The position numbers were made by a program, and so were the translations under genes. The notes under the pieces are model-generated. The model was not told the origin of the DNA. It did no database searches and saw only the letters and a program-made list of their open reading frames with translations. Below, piece by piece: positions 21,560-34,864 of a DNA stretch of 60,000 nt. Origin of the DNA: Cristatella mucedo (Eukaryota > Bryozoa > Phylactolaemata > Cristatellidae); assembly GCA_009760855.2 (NCBI GenBank), contig WPIO01000018.1, positions 2,096,501 to 2,156,500 on the forward strand, read 5' to 3'. The number at the start of each line of letters is the position of its first letter. The stretch's first letter is position 1.

Positions 21560-22782
21560 TGGCAATGCATTTTTATAGAATCTGAGACGCTCTGACCCAT
21601 TTTGACACTTAATAGCTGGCTGTAACGCTATGAATCGATTGTAATGCTAGAGCAGCATGTGCACAACGTCGCACGGAACTGAAGTCACTGGGAGTGGTAT
21701 GCATGGTCACAATATCTAAACGTTACGACAGCACGCACAATGCACAGTCACTCCGTAAGTAGCCGTGATGCGCACTTTACCACGTAAGATGGATTGCTTC
21801 ACGACCGAAAGTCTTGAGGTCATGGGTCTGAATCTGAGGTGTGATCCTATATTGCCATCAGGCAAGTGGTGGTATAGCCGCAAAGGCTTTCATGCGATAA
21901 AGGTGTCTGAAAGAAACAGCTGGTATTTATTTACGAACGAATCATTAATGACCCACTCAACCTGATGCGTCACGCACACGGTAGCTTCTCTAATTAATAT
22001 TACCCATTGTCAGATGTTGCGTGCCATGCGTCGAGATAGTGTCCAGTATGTCGAGCACTGTAAAGACACATCTCTTCACAGGACTTGTCAGGCTAGTGAG
22101 GGCTACAAACGATTTGACTGGAGTAGGCGGCATGCAATGCCTGGCCTACTGGGATTATAGCTGTGATAGATAATCTGCTCGCCAGAACGAAACGAAACAT
22201 TAGCCTGGCCCTGGTTTGGCCCAGCTGTTAAGAGTGCTTAGTCTCTGACTCAAGGTCTGGCTGAAGTCGTGGGCCTGAGTCCCAAAGCAGCATGTGTAAA
22301 GTGCTGCCTGTATAGATTAAGTCTTTCTTGAGCAAAACTGAATGTTACTTATACGAAGTGAGTGGAGGTGGACCTCAGTCGACTTTGCCGCTGAGACTGG
22401 GAGATGAGTGCAGGTTTGCTAGAGTGGAAACGATGCCGCCGCTGCACCATCTCCTCAACAGACAAGCCTAGACGAGCTTTGCACCAATTGGATGCGCCTG
22501 ACTGTACAGGCTGCTAGATCATGCAAGCAGGAGCTTGTTGCGGAAGATGGACGGGATCTCCATAAATGCATGGACTAATTGGCTGTGATATCCCTGGTCT
22601 AATTCCAGCCGAATTTCAGCAGCTATGCTGAATAAAATGGGAAAAGGGTAGATCTCTGAACTGTGGAGCTGATGTGAGCCTTCTAATGTAATGCTCGTCT
22701 GGATCGAAGACACTAGATTTTGTGGTAAGATGGTATAGCAGCAAACGCTGTCAGCAGATCGTGTTAAGCTGACGATTTCCAA
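21560..22782 (-). mobile_element. LINE A fragment, minus strand, split by SINE1
   Basis: Counterpart of 11005-11920, continuing somewhat further in the 5' direction of the element (to about 22782). In copy 1 this continuation is replaced by the longer LINE A beginning at 11925. Confidence 0.6.
22206..22350 (+). repeat. SINE1 copy 4, nested in LINE A
   Basis: Head GTTTGGCCCAGCTGTTAAGA, B-box CGTGGGCCTGAGTCCC, then TATAGATTAAGTCTTTCTTG. Same nesting as at 11505. Confidence 0.75.
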
Positions 22783-24049
22783 ATGTCACCTGGTTCAGTG
22801 GCTAAGACCAGGAGGTATTGTTTGAATAGTGAAAATCTTATAATATCGCACGTGCAAATAGGCATAATCTATATGAACACGCGCTCTAATAGTCAAGCGG
22901 CCGGCATCGTGCCGTGTGAGCACCTGACGCCCGTGTCTGTAAAACCGCTGATACCACTCTGGAATCAGTCGTTACAGGCAGCCCAGAGCGCACTTTCGAT
23001 ACTGGGTCTCAAATCGACACTCTGATACTCGATGAGGTGCCGATCTTCTCTTCTTGCGAAAGCAAAGCCCTGTGAGTAAGAAGGATCTCAGCCGCAGCTA
23101 TGCAAACGTGGTCGGGTACGACTCCGCTGACTGCTCCTGCGAGCCCAGGGACGAGACTGCCGACGAAGTTATCAACTGCTCTGAGCTTTTAGAGGTTAAG
23201 TACAGAAACCGCTGGTCGCTTAGAGCTGCTGAGCAACGCTGAAGGCGTGCAGACGTCGCTACTCGCCGCCGCTTCCGGTGGATGCCAGGCGTTGGTCCAC
23301 ATCGATCAGGATCGTCGCCACGGACAACCTGTGAGCTGTCTGTCCAGTGTAAAAGCAGCCCACAGCAGCAGCATGCAATTTGAAGTCACCATGACGCCCT
23401 CTGCACCAGTGTCGTCAGTGGTGATCTTTCATTCCTGCTTCGAGAGTCATTAGGTAATTTGTGACATATAGAAGCACAGGCTGCACTGAGGAGTCGCTAG
23501 CATTCCACCCTCGACACATCTATCACAATATACAGACATTACACTACATGACTGAGAACCAGCTTAGAACCAGCATAGATTTCGTATCACACACACACGA
23601 GGCCTCTCAATCCTGGGATATTTTGGAAGCTTGCTTCCAAGAATGGAACGATTATCTCCATAATCTGGTCAACCAATGGGAGGCCAGCCACTATCTCGGG
23701 CTAGATCTGTCATTGCGTACAGTTGCCGGTCAGATGGAACTCACAAGTGTAGTTCAGAGGAGGGCTGAGGTACCGCTTTTCTCAACTCAGGATCAGCCAG
23801 AACTTGCATCTGCTATTAAAAACTCACGTACTTTCATAGATATCGGATTTACTTTACTCTTTATTCTTGTTAATATTGTGTTACAAAAGCAGAGATGAGT
23901 ATGGATGCTGACTATTATGCATGTAGCTCTAAAAGTTCCTAATCTCGGCGTTTATTCAAAGTAGCTTTGATGGATAGTAACATTTCTCAATCTAGCTCGG
24001 CACTTGACACTTGGCAGGCGTAAAATCCTTGGAAGCGAAATATAAAGAA

Positions 24050-24675
24050 AGTCAAACAGTGGGAGCGCTGACTCGCACTGAGAGAACCAGCTTAGCACGA
24101 TCGCCCGGCAGTCACTGCTGTGGCGTTGGCGCTGCTGCACTCGCGACTGTAGGCTGTCAGCCTTGCTCGACTTTAATCCCGGAAGCTCATTGGCAAATCG
24201 GACTCCGTGGCTGCTCGCGTCAGCCCTAATCCTGACTAATCGCTGTTCCCGGAATCTGAGATTCCTGTAAGTTCTTCCTTTCTTGCAGCAACCCACCCGG
24301 CAGACCTTGGGCTCCGCTGGAGCCAGCAGCCCCGTGGCGGCCAGTCCACCAGTCCAGCGACACCTGAGCGATGTCAAGCTGAGGACATTGGTTATGCATG
24401 CGGCGTCTGGCGCCTTTCCTATCGAAAGATGTAGCGAGCCCGACGCACGAGCCCGCCAGTAGCTGAATCTGCCGCTGTAGAATTTGTGGGTCTCCTCAAT
24501 GGAGGCTCCCAGCCAGCCTGCTGCTCACGCGCAGGGCAAGAGGGTGCAAAGGGTGGTGCACTGCACACTTTACCTCGTACATGTACTCTTTCCAGCAATT
24601 TTCTGTAGATTTGCAGAAACTGGAAAACATAGCAAGTAAGAGAGAACACCCAAATGGCGATGGAGGGAGACTGGA
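24050..24675. repeat. Block B, copy 2
   Basis: Pairs with 18170-18720. Followed, as in copy 1, by a long (AG)n tract. Confidence 0.65.
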
Positions 24676-24677
24676 GC

Positions 24678-25228
<551 letters not shown>

Positions 25229-25284
25229 ACCTTAAAAACGCTGTAGTCTGCTAATAAATAAAGCAACGCTAGACCAAGAGGAAT

Positions 25285-26055
25285 TGAGCAGCTTTCGTCT
25301 AGTCTCCCTTCTCCCTTTACTATCAAAGACACTGGAGCGATCTGAGTGGACACAGATGCACCCGAGGACACATTCAAGTAAGGGATGCCCCCAGCTTTAT
25401 GCTCTGGTTCTTTTCACAGTTTATGCTCTACCTCTTGCCGATGCACGTCGAGCACAATCTGGGGCTTTTCACTTTCTATAGAGATGATACTCGTTGTACC
25501 ATTACTTTGATCACTCCCAGACCCTCCTGCCCATCATATTCTCTACACATTCTTGCTGCATGGATCGATGACAACTGCACACTGATTGCAGCACGTTCTT
25601 AAATTGAGGACGACAAAGCCAACTTACTAGTCATAGCAAACTCATGGATTCAGAAATTGAGGGCATAACGCTCAAAATAGGCTCCCTGCCAGCATATCTC
25701 CTGTTGAATCTGTGAATCTGGTTTCATGTTCCGAAGTGATCTTCATTAGACGAGTACATCAGATCCACACTTCAAGTCTGTCTAAAATTCAGCTACATAA
25801 GATTGCTAAAAATCCGGGCTTGTTTAGATAAGGATACCACATCTAAGTTGATGATGCATTTTTGACATCCGTCTTGACTTTCTGTAACTCCCGTTTGCTT
25901 TTCTACTCACCTATGCAATCAGGTGCTTATATGGTGCAAAAGCTCCGCAGCTGGGCTTGTCTGTCGAGCATCGAAGTTGCCACACGGCACCACTCTCAAG
26001 ATCCGTTCGCTTCTTCTCACAGTTTATACTCTACTCTGCAAATGTGATCGCCAAG
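25285..26055 (+). mobile_element. LINE A fragment with reverse transcriptase motifs
   Basis: Reads FRLVSLLPLLSKTLE near 25295-25340 (expected NYRPVS...SKTLE), then FYRDDTRCTI near 25470-25505 in place of FYADDTQ (the catalytic box with the second residue altered), then WIDDNCTL and KANLLVIAN. Further C-terminal sequence (VLTFCNSRLLF, LVCRASKLP) is at 25860-26000. Internal deletions and frameshifts; no 3' end present. Confidence 0.75.
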
Positions 26056-26079
26056 CACAACTAGCTTTCACCCATAAAA

Positions 26080-27712
26080 TAATTCATAATAGTAATAATC
26101 GCACTCAGGAAAGCGCCCCTCGGTGAACTCAATCTCTTTCTTAGGTGCTTCATATTTGTCATGAAGGAAGTAAGACTGAATGTGAGTAATAACATGCTTG
26201 ATAAAACATGAATAACATGGTTAGGGGTGACATGTGAGGGTCAGAGTAAAATGTAAGCAGGGCAGCATGTACAGTGTCAGCAGACACAAGCACATGAATG
26301 ACGAACGGCACCTAACAATGCTGTCCTAAATAAGTGTGTTTTTAAGTTCTTTTTAAATGTGGTAAAAGTCAGGGGATGTTCTGACGCAAGTCGAGAGGGA
26401 GTTCCGCTTTGGGAGCATACAAAACTGATGCCACGCGTCTCCAAAGTATTTGATGTTCTAGAGGTTAGTGGTAAACTGTTGTATTTCCGAATAGCGGTGG
26501 TAACCTCAATCGGCCTGTGTGGGAGCGCTCGTAACCGCGAGATGGCTTGAGCCAAGCATGAAAGTAAGGTCGTTGTTTTACCCCTACCGCCAATGACCCT
26601 GACGCTTTGGACTGATTAGCTGCTGAAAGCCCATACGCTTAGAACTACTCGCAAACGGTCTCGGACGTTATTCGTCGATCTAGGCAGTTAGCTGGTCTGC
26701 GCAACCCACCCCGTTCCAGTGTCTTTGTGTGTCAGGTGTGTCGGACAGGGAGACTGGCGTTAGTGCTTAGTTTCTCTTGGTGCCTTAGGTGTCGCGTCTC
26801 CGTTTTCCGTTGCAAGGAGGGCTGGCCTGACCCCTGGTTTCCGCACGACTATTGGGTGGTGTGGGCAAGGTTGCGGACATGATCGTTTAGCTTAATGGAC
26901 ATATATGATGGTAGTATTTCATGCATGAACAGTAGAATCCATGCAACAGAGGGGCAGGGACAGGTGGGAAGAGGGTCCAATGACTTGTTGTCTTCTTTGA
27001 TTGGTATCTGAACTTCCAGGACGAGATCACCTAGTGACCTGCTTAAAGGAGACATGAGGGGGGCAGCCGGAATTGGGGGACACAGCATTCTAGGTGGGAT
27101 GTTGTCATCGGCATGGACGGATTCCCTGATCTTGCCTATCTTTCTGCACAAATAATCGCGAGAAGCGATGGCTAGATCATATACCAAGATCATCAGGTAA
27201 GAGAGCTAATCGGGAGCGCGTGAGGAGATGGGTTGATCGTCGACATCAGCAATTTTGGGATTGTGCTCTGTGATTCAAACAATGTTTCAATAGAGACTAG
27301 ACTTGGCCTTTGCCAGGATCGATTGGTACGCTCCACAGTACCTTCCACCTAGTGCCTGGGTCGATGGACATCGCTCCACCAGATCTTTTGTATGCTTTTT
27401 CAAGCTTTCGCTTTAGTGGACCCTGGTCCTAGTTTATTGTCTGTGGTAAACCATAGGCCGTCTGGTTCGAGGCTCACATGGGCTTAGATCAGATGTGCAA
27501 ACTCGTTGATCCGTGCCAGCGTAGTCCGTCGGCAGTAGCTATCTACCAATGTGACGATCGTAGTGAGGACCTGAGCAGCAGAGGTGAAGCGATACTTCTC
27601 TCACGGATAGCAATGATGTCAAGGGTCTTGAGGTTTCTAGCAGATGAATTCTCAGTTGTACAGTGTTGCTTTGATCCCTCTCAGCCCAACAACATTGACA
27701 CAACGTCCCGGT
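26080..27712 (-). mobile_element. LINE A, minus strand, with internal deletion
   Basis: 3' tail complement near 26085-26130, C-terminal region to about 26530, then a jump to a more N-terminal part. The open stretch 26849-27193 reads ESVHADDNIPPRMLCPPIPA and then LVLEVQIPIKEDNKSLDPLP, similar to the region upstream of the reverse transcriptase palm in the copy at 11925-14660. Confidence 0.75.
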
Positions 27713-27865
27713 AAGTGACGATATTTAAAAAGAAGCCCTAAAACACACTTAGTTATTACACCATTTAGTGTGGTCTTTGTGACCCGTCCTTTGTGTGCAT
27801 GTACATGCTTATGCTATGCCTGCTGCTTGTGGATTGTACCATAACCAAATTTGGTATTGCTGTAA
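27713..27865 (+). mobile_element. LINE A 3' piece, plus strand
   Basis: TATTTAAAAAGAAGCCCTAA, then TTTAGTGTGGTCTTTGTGAC and the CATGCTTATGC region typical of LINE A 3' DNA. The terminal block is missing. Confidence 0.55.
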
Positions 27866-28012
27866 TAACGAAGTATCTCTTAGTGCCTAGTGAGAGGTTC
27901 ATTTCTCCGATGATGCTATATAGATGTGCTATTACTCATATTATCAATAATATTATTTTAATAGAAAGAGAAAAGGGAGAGAGAGAGTGTGGAGAGAGAA
28001 GCTAGAGAAAAA

Positions 28013-28032
28013 GATATATATATATATATATA
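28013..28032. repeat. (AT)n microsatellite
   Basis: About ten AT units directly at the tail end of the minus-strand SINE1, probably grown from its A/T-rich tail. Confidence 0.9.
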
Positions 28033-28033
28033 A

Positions 28034-28165
28034 TTCGGCTGTATAGCGCCCCAAGAGAACCTAATCTCTATTCAGACGCCTTACATATGCCTCTGGGCTC
28101 GAACCCACGACCTCAGCCAGACTTGGTCGCGGCGAGCACCTTAACCGCTTAACCAATCCGGCTCC
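28034..28165 (-). repeat. SINE1 copy 5, minus strand
   Basis: Minus strand: GGTTAAGCGGTTAAGGTGCT, CGTGGGTTCGAGCCCAGAGG, then GAATAGAGATTAGGTTCTCT and GGGGCGCTATA. One of the best preserved SINE1 copies. Confidence 0.9.
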
Positions 28166-28579
28166 AGCTGCTGTTGACTCTAAGTACACTGACGCAGCCC
28201 TCGGCGTCGTGCCCGAAGGCTTATGCTGGGGTCGCATACAGATTTTTGCGAATGCGCGAGTGTGGAAAGCACTTCGTGGGCAAGCGTTGGGTCATACGGT
28301 GACAAAGTCTGCCGTGCGAGCAGGCCCTCGGTGCCTGGACGCACAGAAAGCCCGTGTAGTAGCGCAAATCTGTGGGAAATCTGTCAAAATGGTTGTGGGA
28401 AAGTCTGTCGTGTAAACTCAGCTTAACCCTAGTGCGCAGCAGTGGTTTCGCCCCGGTGTGCCATACCTGTTGATGTGTTTTTTTCTTGAGGAGTGGGAGT
28501 CACACTCATGTCTCAAGCTCGCTCACACGCACGAGCTTAGAGAAAATACGCCTGAGACGTAGACCATCGAGATAAGTGT

Positions 28580-28870
28580 GCGACAAAGAGACAAATTTTG
28601 GCTGCGGAACCGTCTACAGCTGCTCCGAGTGAGAGCCCGAGTCATGACGTGAGTCGCACTGCCAGCTCTGCGAATGTCGAGGATGTCACGCTGGTGGTTG
28701 AAACCAGCACCAAACTTCCTCCCCACTTGCCCTACGCAAGGGACTTGGATCTGAATATCCCTCTCGTAGGAAGTCAATATTTTGGCTCAGCTAGAAAAAA
28801 CCCATATGTTGCACAGCGACAGACGAGCCCCAGTGGCTGTTACTTGATCTTGCAGGAAGCAGTAAAGAAT
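28580..28870 (+). CDS. Possible unrecognised coding segment
   Basis: The plus strand is open and protein-like, reading PSTAAPSESPSHDVSRTASS, then VEDVTLVVETSTKLPPHLPY and RDLDLNIPLVGSQYFGSA. There is no ATG in frame nearby; an acceptor-like CCGTCTACAG precedes it. The frame then runs into a tRNA-like repeat and an (AT)n tract. I infer an exon fragment or transposon gag-like relic. No family recognised and no donor site found. Confidence 0.22.
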
Positions 28871-28874
28871 TGCC

Positions 28875-28938
28875 TGAAGCCTAAATCGAACCCAGGACTG
28901 GGGTGGTCTTGCAGTGCAAGTAGCTTACCGCTCGGCAA

Positions 28939-28945
<7 letters not shown>
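28875..28945 (-). repeat. tRNA-like head, possible third SINE family
   Basis: Minus strand reads GCCGAGCGGTAAGCTACTTG, then GTCCTGGGTTCGATTTAGG, which resemble an A-box and a B-box. It ends beside an (AT)n tract. Only one copy seen here. Confidence 0.4.

Positions 28946-29022
<77 letters not shown>
28941..29022. repeat. (AT)n microsatellite
   Basis: About 41 AT units with a single CT interruption near 28979. Confidence 0.95.
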
Positions 29023-29025
<3 letters not shown>

Positions 29026-29454
29026 TTTGGTAGCAGCAATAGCAGCATGTGCTTGTCAGAGTCAGAGACAGCTCAGCAGAGAGATGCTACTCTTTTCAAA
29101 ATAAAAAAATCTGTCAAAAATATCCTCTGGGCCAGCGATAGAACTGATCATTCACCCACTCTAGGCACCTTATCCACAACATATCAGACTTGAAAGAAGT
29201 CTGTTGATATTGATTCGCACTACTTCGCAGTTAAGTGTAGCAGTAAAGCTGTAGTCGCCTGCAATTGGAAGGGTCAGCCGAACGGCGCTCGTCCATCTAG
29301 CTACGACAGCTAGCTGTTGCAGGTCGGTTTGCTGCAGCGTGTGCCTGTCGGTACTCTACTGCCGCATTGGCTGGCAAAGTTTGGCTTTGAACGCTGAGCT
29401 GGCACAGGGTCAAACCGAAGGAGGCGGTGCACAGGAACGATTGGGAGAAGGAAG

Positions 29455-29535
29455 TTCGTGGAAAGAGATAAAGTTCTCTGAAGGTGCTATACAAATGCAT
29501 TATTGCTATTACTATTATTATTATTATTATTCTGA
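29455..29535 (+). repeat. Solo LINE A/SINE1-type tail
   Basis: GAAAGAGATAAAGTTCTCTG, then AAGGTGCTATACAAATGCAT and an ATT tail. The sequence before it is not obviously LINE or SINE body, so the parent is uncertain. Confidence 0.6.
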
Positions 29536-29788
29536 TGACCGAAAAAAGGTAAACAGAGCGAACATGGTTCAGACACGAAAAGTAGAGGAACTATATTTGA
29601 GTAATACCCGTTCGAGCTGTGCTGTTAAGTGTGGAACGTAGGTCCAGGTAATAGGTTTAAAACAAAGGCTCAACTGTGATTTACGCCCGAAGTTTTGCTT
29701 AGGAATTTCGGCTTACGCCTTGCGTCCTAAGAAAAGACTAGTGATCTCTTTTTCGAAATGTCGTATGCTAAACTGTAGCCATCGACCA

Positions 29789-30213
<425 letters not shown>

Positions 30214-30664
30214 GCCCGTCCCCTTCTGTGATGCCCTTTTAATTTTGCTTCGAGTCAGGGCTGAAGGTCTGAACTTACATTAGCCGACCTCGGATAATCA
30301 CCCGAAGCCATACCGATGCTGCTGTGCTCATTAATGTCTGCACTCAGCAGTGATTATTCATCACACCCCTCTATCAACAAGAAGCTGATTTAGAGAGAGC
30401 TACAGCTGAGGGTCGCCTAGCGCATGCGCTGCAGTATGGACACGCCGAGCATGGATTACGCCGGCGACTAGCTTTCTTCGTGCAGCAGCAGCAGCAGCAG
30501 ATGGCCAGGGACAGAGCGGCGACAGCAGGAGCCGACGGACGCCCGTCGGAGCCGTACGATGCAACCTTGCTCGAACAGAGCAAGGGCTCACACGTTCGGT
30601 CGCACACCGATCTCAGTCGACCTCAAAGCTACGCCCTCGAAACGCAGTAGACGACCCTCTGCAC

Positions 30665-30745
30665 TCCATTTAAGTGCCTAGACAGAGATTTAGTTCTCTG
30701 AGGACGCTATTTTTAATGTACTATAATTATTATTATTTTCTTCAC
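30665..30745 (+). repeat. Solo LINE A-type tail
   Basis: TGCCTAGACAGAGATTTAGT, then TCTCTGAGGACGCTATTTTT and an ATT tail. Confidence 0.6.
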
Positions 30746-30904
30746 GCACCGATCCAGCATCGCCAGCCATAGCAGGATCGATTTTCTCTGCACGCTCAAC
30801 GTTTAACCGGCCCGAGGCGGTCAACCTTGGTTGCCGGCTCCCTAGGTGGCAGCTACGGTTGCCTTCGGAGGGAGGGCGATCCAGCGCTCCTTTGACTCAA
30901 AAGA

Positions 30905-31345
30905 CAAGCGGATGGATGGCCGGTGTCTCTATTCGCTTTTTTGGAATCCAACAGTTTACCAATACCTCGTACAAACCTCAAATCCTCTGGAGACCGTGCA
31001 TTTAGCACATATGCTCCCAAAGCCTGGAACTGGCACCCGACTTGCATCATAACATCCCCTGACCTGACCAAATTTAAAAAGAAATTTAAAGCGCACCTTT
31101 TTTATGACAGCGTTTAGTGGGTTCCTGTGATTCGTCCTTTATGTACTTACACGTGCCGACACTGTGCATGCTGCTATTAACCACACTTGCATGCTGACCC
31201 TGCGCATGTCACCCCTAACCGTGCTATTTTTTTGTTTATTGACTAACCATTAGATCATGCTTCCTTTGCGGCAAATTTAGAGTGCCTAGAAAGAGATTGA
31301 GTTCTCTTAGAGCGCTATATCAAATGCACTGTTTATGATTATGCA
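30905..31345 (+). mobile_element. LINE A fragment with C-terminal coding end
   Basis: Reads SNSLPIPRTNLKSSGDRAFS and APKAWNWHPTCIITSPDLTK from 30943, the final part of the LINE A protein, then a stop near 31115. The full LINE A 3' region follows, ending with GAAAGAGATTGAGTTCTCTT and ATCAAATGCACTG at about 31335. One of the least decayed ends. Confidence 0.9.
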
Positions 31346-31349
31346 AGAC

Positions 31350-34000
31350 AGGAAGCTGCCTAAGCGTGGATGCTTGCGTCGAGGCCAAGGCCACCGGCGA
31401 GCGCTGAGCGCTAGCGACGTCCGTCTCTTGATGGTGTGCGTTCGGGCCGGGGCGTCTACGTTTTGCGTACGTGCCCGTCAGGAGGTATGCGTACGTGCAT
31501 CCGTGTGTTGTTGGCTTACTACTCTGCTTATTTGCCTGCAACAACCAGAGAAGCGAGTTCTGAGTTGCACACGAGAGAGCGAGCGGCTGCAAGACGGCCG
31601 CCTGGCTCGCACCAGTGACTGGAATCTTACGGCGGACGCCGCGAGGAGCAGCCGGTGGTGGCTGCATATCGCATTGCTGTGAAGCAGCGGCGAGGGTTCA
31701 ATGGGAGCGGCCCAGCGCTGTTTGGCATTGGCGCCTGCACATGGCATCTACTGGATCGAAGCCGCACGCCGATCAGGCGACCCCGCAAACTTGTTGTCGA
31801 TGCGAGCAGCAGCAGCAGCACAGCCGCAGGCCTCCGCAGTTTTTTTCTTGAGTCGCCAGCTCAGCAGTGGGTGGGGCGACGCATAACTCATCCGGCGCCA
31901 CCTCCTTAATTCCCCTTTCAACGGCCAGGCCAGCCCTGGCTCAGCAGCCGGGCTCGGATGTTTTATGGGGCGCGCCACCTGTCCAAAGTGGTGCGGCGCA
32001 GGCCGAGATGACTCCCTCGCCTGACCCTTCCGACTATCTGCCCCGAGCCGCCCGGCAGACGCGAGCCGACGCGACCGGTGCACCTGTCCGCCCTTCGGAG
32101 CATTCCTGGGCGACGACGCGTCTCAGACCTTCAAAGGGCTGAGCCAGCGCGCGCGCGGTCCGTCGAGCGAGCGGCAGCAGTCCGCGCGCGCACCGGGCGG
32201 CGGCATCTGCCTGCCAAGCTAGGACCCTTTAATTGAACATCGACTGGAATGCGAGCATTCGGCGCGCGAAACGCTCGCTCGCGCATCGCGCGTTCTCGCG
32301 TTCTTCGCGCTCTCGCGCGCTTCGCTACGCAACGGCGGGCGCCCGGCAGAGCAGCTGCTTCCCCAGTCGGTTATAAGGCGGCTGCGCGCAGTGCCGCTCG
32401 CTCTCTGCCGCTTCGCTGTCGCGCGCCTCGCGGCGAGCGCATTTCTCGCGCTCTTCGCAAGACGAGCGCGGAGTTCGCAGACGCTCGAGGCTTGCGGAGC
32501 CGCGACGGTCGATCGCGTCCTCGCTGAGCTTCCGGCGAGGGGGCGAACGCGGGTCGTGTGTCGAACCTTGGACGAATCCTGCACCGGCCTCTTTCTGCAA
32601 TTGCCGGCCGGCTTCGGTGCGCGGTGGCCGCAAGCCGCCGGAATCGGCTGCTTCGGAGCGTTCGTCTCTTCTTGGCCGGAAGTCTCGCACTCCGAATCGA
32701 CCGACCTGCCGCCCCCTCCAGCTGCGGCGGCCACTCTGCGAGCTCTTGCCACCGCTGAATTCGCAAAGCTATCTCCGCCGCCATTAGCGCTGCGTTCGGA
32801 ATGGGAGTTGGGCGTTGCGCGAGCTCGCCCGCAATCCTTACGTCCGCCGTGGGAGAGGCCAGAAGAGCGGATACTTTCCACGTTTAGTCAGAGTGGTAAA
32901 AATGGATACCCAACTGTTCAAAACGAGTTTTTTTATTCGATTCGATAAAAAAGAAAGTAAAGGAATATAGTTCGTGTGTATGGCGAACACCTCAGCGTTT
33001 ACCAACATCCTGCGGCAGCTTATACTGGGAGTTCCAAGTCAGCCGATTTCGGCGGAGCTATTGATGGTGGCGAGAAAATGTCGCCGGCTTGAAAGATACG
33101 GCCGGATTTTACCGGAACGCGCTGTGCCGCAGCTGCTATGGCGCCGCCGCGACTGAGGCAGGAGAGCGGGGGGGGGGGAGGCCGCGTCTACGGGAGGCCA
33201 TAGCCCCTGGGATTGGTGCCAGTTTCCGGCGGCGACTTCCGCTCGCGCGCGCTCCCGCCCGACGGTCGAGCATGAGCCAGCTATTCGCGTGATAAACGCG
33301 CCTCTTTTGAACGGTCCGGGGAGCTACCGTCGGTCGTATTCTGCAGAAGCGGTGACGAAAGCCAATGCTCGCTCGCCGCCCGCACCTACAGCAGCCTGCG
33401 TACGCCACCATTTCGCGGTCAAGCAGCGTCGGCGCGGCGGCGGCGGCGACGACGACCGAGCGCTGTGCAGCGGCTTGCTTCCACCTGCTTGGAGCGCTAA
33501 CCGCCACCAGTTTCGGGAGCGGAGAGATCACAACCCTCACTCCGCCCGCTACTCGTTGGACGTGCCGCTAGCGTCAGGCGAAAGCCGGCGAGGGAGCATC
33601 TAGGCGGCGCGGGTCGAAGCCGACTTCCCTATCTCCTGGCGGCGAGACGTGCTCACGAACGGCGCCGGTAGGCGTATACTCTTGAGCCGGTTAGCAGCCA
33701 GCGATCCCCCTCTCCTGCCCTCCAGCAGTGCAGCCATTAAACGCGACCGCATTCACTTGTTCGCCATCTGTGCAATGCAAGGCTTTAGGGTGCAGTCGAA
33801 CGCCGCGGCTCGACCGGCTCGAGGCGCGAGCCGATAGGAGAGCGTCGGGGTGCCGAGTGTAACAGCAGTCAGCCGCGGTCTGACTCTCCTGCTGGTAGCG
33901 TTGCTGCTTCGTGCACCGCAGGAGCCGCTATTCGCAGTTAGTTGCTAATGGTTGAGCGCTTGGAGCGGTCAGCCGTGCAGCGTAGCTCGTACGAAGGTTA
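31350..34000. other. CpG-rich block, no defensible gene
   Basis: Composition changes sharply to GC- and CpG-rich. Long frames occur on both strands (for example 32391-32948 plus and 32219-32881 minus), as expected when stop codons are rare. I found no paired splice sites, no repeats and no recognisable protein motif. It could hold promoters or 5' exons. Confidence 0.5.
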
Positions 34001-34735
34001 ACTTATCATTCCACTTTCACCGACGATTATACGCTGCAATTTGTAATAATTACTCAAAGCCTTACAACGCCGATGGACCGCGGCAGCACGGGATATACCT
34101 CCACAAGCGTTTATCAATTTTCCCGCCCTTTCGCCCTCTTGAAAAGAGTCCTACTGTTTCAGTGAGCGAGATATATCTGAGAAAAAACTGCTTACAGCAT
34201 TGCTTGATTTTGCAGCTGCGTATTGTAACCCAATTCGTCCTTATTAATTTATCCCGAATATTCAACGTTCACGGTCCGCGCTGAAAATTACTTTATGAGT
34301 AGAAATGTAGAGGCTTCCCCGATCTGATCGAATCTTTGGATAGCGGCCATTGCCTGCTACTGTAAACGTTTCAGCGGCCGGCGACTTTGGTAAGAATAAA
34401 AGGCTGCGATCGCTTCGCAATCGGCGGGCGTATGTCACTTACTCAGAAGCGCGGAAGCGCTGCCGAGAAGTCGCGCCTGCCAACTATACCCATTATGCCA
34501 ATTACTACATTCATTATTGCTTTCCTGAATCTTCGAATCCCCCTAGCGATATCCTAGAAGAGGTTCCTAGCGCTCGCTGCACCCGCGCTTTAAGTACTTT
34601 TAGTACTACATTCACTGTGCGCTTCTCTTCACTAGCTTTTTTGCTCTAGCAATGGCAGCGGGCAAAGTTGACTTGATAACGACTGCCAAGATATTTGCTG
34701 TTCATAGTTCATATGATACGTATATGCATACGAAG
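34000..34735. other. No gene recognised
   Basis: Mixed composition with a donor-like TTTGGTAAGA near 34388 but no matching acceptor or convincing frame. Confidence 0.4.
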
Positions 34736-34862
34736 GCACGCGCGCGAGCGCGTGCGCACACACATATAAACGAAAGCACACACATATATGTGTTTGTGTT
34801 TATGTGTGTGAGTGTGTGTGTGTGTGTGTGCGCGCGCGTGCGTGCATGGGTGTTTGCGTGCT
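34736..34862. repeat. Alternating (CG)/(CA)/(TG) tract, imperfect palindrome
   Basis: The left side is GCACGCGCGCGAGCGCGTGC plus CA repeats; the right side is TG repeats plus GCGCGCGCGTGCGTGC. The halves are roughly inverted copies. Alternating purine-pyrimidine composition fits Z-DNA or cruciform potential. Confidence 0.8.
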
Positions 34863-34864
34863 CA

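Noticed and set aside
23461-23898. 145-residue ORF in duplication copy 2
   Set aside because: The homologous segment in copy 1 (15280-15690) is not open in any matching frame, and differences are not codon-periodic.
32219-32948. Overlapping frames of 220 and 185 residues on opposite strands
   Set aside because: CpG-rich DNA has few stop codons; no motifs, splice sites or bias favouring one strand.
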